A stretch of DNA of 17,399 bases. Origin: Massilia sp. GTDB taxonomy: Bacteria > Pseudomonadota > Gammaproteobacteria > Burkholderiales > Burkholderiaceae_D. Within the stretch, counting starts at the first letter, position 1. The number at the start of each line of letters is the position of its first letter. A model generated the notes under the pieces. That model was not told the DNA's origin. It did not search any database and saw only the letters and a list, made by a program, of their open reading frames with translations. The stretch is from NCBI GenBank assembly GCA_028291845.1, contig JAQGNM010000511.1, positions 1-17,399 of the forward strand, given 5' to 3'. The translations under genes were made by a program, and so were the position numbers. Positions 14,878 through 17,399 of this stretch are shown here, in pieces.

Positions 14878-15285
14878 ATGAAAACCCTTATCACTGTCCT
14901 GGCCGTCGCTGCCGCCGCCACCCTGAGCGGCTGTGCTTACGATGCCCCCCGCGGCGCCTACGGCACCGCGTATGCCCCACCGGCCGATTCGAGCCAGTGG
15001 CACGTTGTTTCCGTGACGCCGGTGGCGCCCGGTACCGGCGAGCGCCTGGCGGCCACCTCCGGCACCGGCTCCTCGACCCAATACAGCACGGCGCCGATCG
15101 TGACCCAGCCGGTCTACGTCCAGCAGCCAGTGTACTACCCGGCCCCGGTCTATTACGCGCCGGCGCCCTATTATTATCCGCCGGTCTCGATCGGCCTCGA
15201 TCTCGGCTTCGGCCGCAGCTGGGGTGGCCGCCACGGTGGCCGCAACTGGGGCGGCATCGGCATCGGCACGCGTTTCGGCCGCTGA
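14878..15285 (+). CDS. Small Tyr/Pro/Gly-rich lipoprotein of unknown function
   Basis: The 135-residue product begins with a lipoprotein signal peptide, MKTLITVLAVAAAATLSGC, with lipobox L16-S-G-C19, so the mature protein should be lipidated at Cys19 and sit in the cell envelope. Residue 20 is Ala, not Asp, which favours outer-membrane sorting. The mature part has a Ser/Thr-rich section, then a Tyr-Pro-rich low-complexity section (about residues 80-105: VYVQQPVYYPAPVYYAPAPYYYPPVS), then GLDLGFGRSWGG and a Gly/Arg-rich end (GGRHGGRNWGGIGIGTRFGR). This resembles small YXP-repeat envelope proteins common in Burkholderiales, but I do not recognise a named family. GAGGA stands 4 bases before the ATG. 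The gene is monocistronic, ended by the terminator at 15337. Confidence 0.8.
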   Translation: MKTLITVLAVAAAATLSGCAYDAPRGAYGTAYAPPADSSQWHVVSVTPVAPGTGERLAATSGTGSSTQYSTAPIVTQPVYVQQPVYYPAPVYYAPAPYYYPPVSIGLDLGFGRSWGGRHGGRNWGGIGIGTRFGR

Positions 15286-15336
15286 AGCCGATAAGTTGCC
15301 GCCGCGGAGCACTTTTTAGTCCGCACCAAATCGGCG

Positions 15337-15361
15337 AGGCCGCAAGCAATTGCGGCCTTTT
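15337..15361 (+). terminator. Rho-independent terminator after the lipoprotein gene
   Basis: A perfect 9-bp stem (AGGCCGCAA at 15337-15345, TTGCGGCCT at 15350-15358) closes a GCAA tetraloop of the GNRA type and ends in TTTT (15358-15361). It lies 51 bases after the lipoprotein stop. Confidence 0.85.
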
Positions 15362-15452
15362 CCCGTTTACGGCTAAGTACTTGATCTTCCTACACCTTCT
15401 TCCTTACCGATACCTTACAGTTGTCATTGCTGCAGCGCGTCACATCAAACGA

Positions 15453-15481
15453 TTGCTGTTACCAAAATGCTCCCATACAAT
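15453..15481 (+). promoter_or_regulatory. Candidate sigma70-type promoter of the Liv-type operon
   Basis: TTGCTG (15453-15458, four of six -35 bases) and TACAAT (15476-15481, five of six -10 bases) are separated by exactly 17 bases. The predicted start near 15488 gives a leader of about 57 bases with GGAGA at 15534-15538 before the ATG at 15545. This is the best-formed promoter in the window. Confidence 0.6.
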
Positions 15482-15544
15482 CAACCATCGACGGGCGGCA
15501 AAACCCGCGTATGCAAGTAGAAAACAACATCATGGAGACAGCAA

Positions 15545-16702
15545 ATGAATTTCAAGTTGAAAACGTTGGTCGCGGCAGTAGCACTCGGTGTCTCGATGTC
15601 GGCAATTGCTGCCGACCCCATCAAGATCGGCGTGGCCGGTCCATTCACCGGTGGCTCCGCGCCAATGGGCGTGTCCATGCGCGACGGCGCCAAGCTGGCG
15701 GTCGCTGAAATCAATGCCAAGGGCGGCGTGCTCGGCCGTCAACTGCAACTGGTCGAGCGCGACGACGAGGCGGCGCCACCGCGCGGCGTGCAGGTCGCCC
15801 AGGAACTGATCAACAAGGAAAGAGTCGTCGCCACCGTCGGTTACGCCAACACCGGCGTCGCCCTGGCATCGCAACGCTTCTACCAGGAAGCCAAGATCCC
15901 GGTCATCAACAACGTTGCCACCGGTTCGATCATCACCCAGCAGTTCGCCAAGGAACCGGCCAACTACATCTTCCGCAATGCCGCCAGCGACCAGATCCAG
16001 TCGGAAATGATCGTCCAGGAAGCCGTCGACCGCCGCAAGTTCAAGAAGGTTGCCATCCTGGCCGACTCGACCAACTACGGCCAGCTCGGCCGCGAAGACC
16101 TGGAAAAGGCGCTGGAAAAACGCGGCCTGAAAGCTGTTGCTGTCGAAAAATACAACATCAAGGACGTCGACATGACGGCCCAGTTGCTCAAAGCCAAGCA
16201 AGGCGGCGCCGATGTGCTGCTGACCTACGGCATCGGCCCGGAACTGGCGCAGATCGCCAACGGCATGGAAAAACTCGGCTGGAAAGTGCCGCTGATCGGC
16301 AGCTGGACTCTGTCGATGGGTAACTTTATCGACAACGCCGGCAAGAACGGCGACGGCACCCGCATGCCGCAAACCTTCATCCAGGATCCGAGCAACGCCA
16401 AGCGCAAGGGCTTCATCGACGCTTACGTCAAGGCCTACAACCCGCCGCAAGGCCGCATGCCGTCGCCGGTGTCGGCAGCCCAGGGCTACGATTCGATCTA
16501 CCTGCTGGCCGCCGCCATCAAGCAGGCCGGTTCGACCGAAGGACCGAAGATCCACGCCGCGCTGGAAAACCTCAACGAGAATGTCGACGGCGTCGTCACT
16601 TCGTACAGCAAGCCATTCTCGAAAACCGACCACGAAGCGATCGACTTCAAGAACACCGTGTTCGGTGAAGTCAGAGGCGGCAAAGTCGTGCTGGCCAAAT
16701 AA
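15545..16702 (+). CDS. livK: Branched-chain amino acid ABC transporter, periplasmic binding protein
   Basis: This is a 385-residue type I periplasmic binding protein of the Leu/Ile/Val family, which captures the substrate and delivers it to an inner-membrane ABC permease. The Sec signal peptide MNFKLKTLVAAVALGVSMSAIA has a probable cleavage after Ala22 or Ala23 (AIA-ADP). The mature start PIKIGVAGPFTGGSAPMGVSMRDGAKLAVAEINAKGGVLGRQLQLVERDD is diagnostic, as are NNVATGSII, RNAASDQIQSEMI and the AQGYDSIYLLAAAI stretch near the C-terminus. GGAGA stands 6 bases before the ATG. A permease gene of the LivH type follows after a hairpin, which supports the transporter role. Actual ligand specificity (Leu/Ile/Val, other amino acids or small acids) varies in this family and is not settled by sequence; the symbol is a family-level name. 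Confidence 0.9.
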   Translation: MNFKLKTLVAAVALGVSMSAIAADPIKIGVAGPFTGGSAPMGVSMRDGAKLAVAEINAKGGVLGRQLQLVERDDEAAPPRGVQVAQELINKERVVATVGYANTGVALASQRFYQEAKIPVINNVATGSIITQQFAKEPANYIFRNAASDQIQSEMIVQEAVDRRKFKKVAILADSTNYGQLGREDLEKALEKRGLKAVAVEKYNIKDVDMTAQLLKAKQGGADVLLTYGIGPELAQIANGMEKLGWKVPLIGSWTLSMGNFIDNAGKNGDGTRMPQTFIQDPSNAKRKGFIDAYVKAYNPPQGRMPSPVSAAQGYDSIYLLAAAIKQAGSTEGPKIHAALENLNENVDGVVTSYSKPFSKTDHEAIDFKNTVFGEVRGGKVVLAK

Positions 16703-16745
16703 GTTCGCGCCTGCCGCCGTTTTACAGTAATTCTGCGGTAATTCT

Positions 16746-16783
16746 TGGCCAGCCTTGATTGAATCAAGCCTGGCCAGATTTTT
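16746..16783 (+). terminator. Intercistronic hairpin with T tract between binding protein and permease genes
   Basis: TGGCCAG (16746-16752) pairs with CTGGCCA (16770-16776) and CTTGAT (16754-16759) with ATCAAG (16763-16768), with a single C-C mismatch between the two stem sections and a TGA loop. T5 follows at 16779-16783. It lies 43 bases after the binding-protein stop and 54 bases before the permease ATG. Such a structure would terminate part of the transcripts and protect the 3' end, giving more binding protein than permease, a common arrangement in ABC uptake operons. Confidence 0.75.
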
Positions 16784-16837
16784 GTTGACCGGCGGCGCGC
16801 GGCCTCGCGCCCTGCACGCCGCCCACCGGATCACATC

Positions 16838-17399
16838 ATGGATATCCTGCTACAGATTGTTTTCTCCGGCATCGCCCTCGGCATGATCTACGCCGTCATC
16901 GCCTTCGGCTACCAGCTTACCTTCGCCACTTCCGGCACCCTCAATTTCGGCCAGGGCGAGGCGCTCATGCTCGGCGCCCTGGTCGGCCTGTCGCTGGTCA
17001 GTTCGATCCACGGCGGCCCTTACCTCGGCTACCTGCTGATGATCCCCGTGTTGATGTGCTTCGGCGCGATGCAGGGCATGTTCTTCGAATGGATCGGCGT
17101 GAGCCCTGCCATCTAGATCATGTCCGAATTCGGCTGGATCATGTCGACCATCGCGCTGGCCATCATCTTTAAAAACGTCGCCGAGAACATCTGGGGCAAG
17201 GACGACCTGACCTTCCCCTCGCCGCTGCCGACCGCGCCGATCAACATCCTCGGCGCCCACGTGCAGCCGATGCAGATTGCCGGCATCGTTGGTGCGATCG
17301 CCATCATGCTGGCGGTCGAGCTGTTCAACCGCAAGTCGATCTACGGCAAGGCCGTCGTCGCTACCGCCAACGACCGCGACGCGGCTGGCCTGATGGGCA
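16838..17399 (+). pseudogene. livH: LivH-type branched-chain amino acid permease, interrupted by an in-frame TAG, runs off the window
   Basis: The frame starts at ATG 16838 (MDILLQIVFSGIALGMIYAVIAFGYQLTFATSGTLNFGQGEALMLGA), a typical LivH-family inner-membrane permease with the conserved LNFGQGE region near residues 46-52. After codon 92 there is TAG at 17114-17116. The same frame then continues without another stop to the window end: IMSEFGWIMSTIALAIIFKNVAENIWG, then FPSPLP, ILGAHVQPMQI, VELFNRKSIYGKAVVATANDRDAAGLMG. These are family-typical permease sequences, so one coding region has been split by a point change. No frameshift is needed. Either the gene is a recent pseudogene, the TAG is a sequencing or assembly error, or (least likely) it is read through. 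ATG codons at 17120 and 17135 follow the TAG but lack ribosome binding sites. The binding-protein gene upstream is intact. Confidence 0.8.

Noticed and set aside
15530..16834. Minus-strand open frame of 434 codons opposite the binding-protein gene
   Set aside because: It is the complement of an intact signal-peptide-bearing binding protein, and it runs through the intercistronic hairpin and promoter-proximal leader.
1..17399. CRISPR arrays, tRNA/rRNA genes, insertion sequences, phage genes, integrase attachment sites
   Set aside because: No repeat-spacer pattern, no cloverleaf or rRNA segments, and no transposase or integrase motifs were seen on either strand.

Overview
The window is a GC-rich, densely coding chromosomal segment. 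The proteins (PBP1A, Mfd, SerB, EutB/EutC, Liv-type transporter, HDOD protein) and the codon bias look like a betaproteobacterium, most likely an Oxalobacteraceae member such as Massilia, Duganella or Janthinobacterium. That placement is inferred from protein style and was not computed. There is no phage, transposase, rRNA, tRNA or CRISPR gene. The only repetitive DNA is a palindromic intergenic element present twice and a very small tandem repeat. No gene-free stretch exceeds about 260 bases.

Layout, left to right. (1) 2-727: C-terminal half of a POT-family peptide transporter, closed by a strong terminator. (2) 918-3278: bifunctional penicillin-binding protein 1A. (3) 3411-5420: OPT-family transporter whose last five codons, stop included, are repeated three times in tandem. 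(4) 5527-7457: HDOD-domain protein and a cN-I type 5'-nucleotidase, overlapping by one base. (5) 7495-7590: a long near-perfect inverted repeat of REP type. (6) 7705-12014: mfd (transcription-repair coupling factor) and serB (phosphoserine phosphatase), closely spaced. (7) 11996-12098: a second, rearranged copy of the repeat, lying between and inside the 3' ends of the convergent genes serB and eutC. (8) 14774-12081, minus strand: GNAT acetyltransferase, eutB and eutC in one tight operon for coenzyme-B12-dependent ethanolamine deamination; no microcompartment genes are in view. (9) 14878-15285: a small Tyr/Pro/Gly-rich lipoprotein with its own terminator. (10) 15545-17399: a branched-chain amino acid type binding protein with a well-formed sigma70-like promoter, an intercistronic hairpin, and the first permease gene, which carries an in-frame TAG at codon 93 although the downstream frame remains clearly homologous and open to the window edge.

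Most of the genes are housekeeping: wall synthesis, repair, serine synthesis, and peptide, amino acid and ethanolamine use. The unusual signals are structural: the palindromic element that supplies C-terminal residues and stop codons to two convergent genes, the triplicated stop pentacodon of the OPT gene, and the amber-interrupted permease. I found no convincing new multi-gene defence or biosynthetic system.
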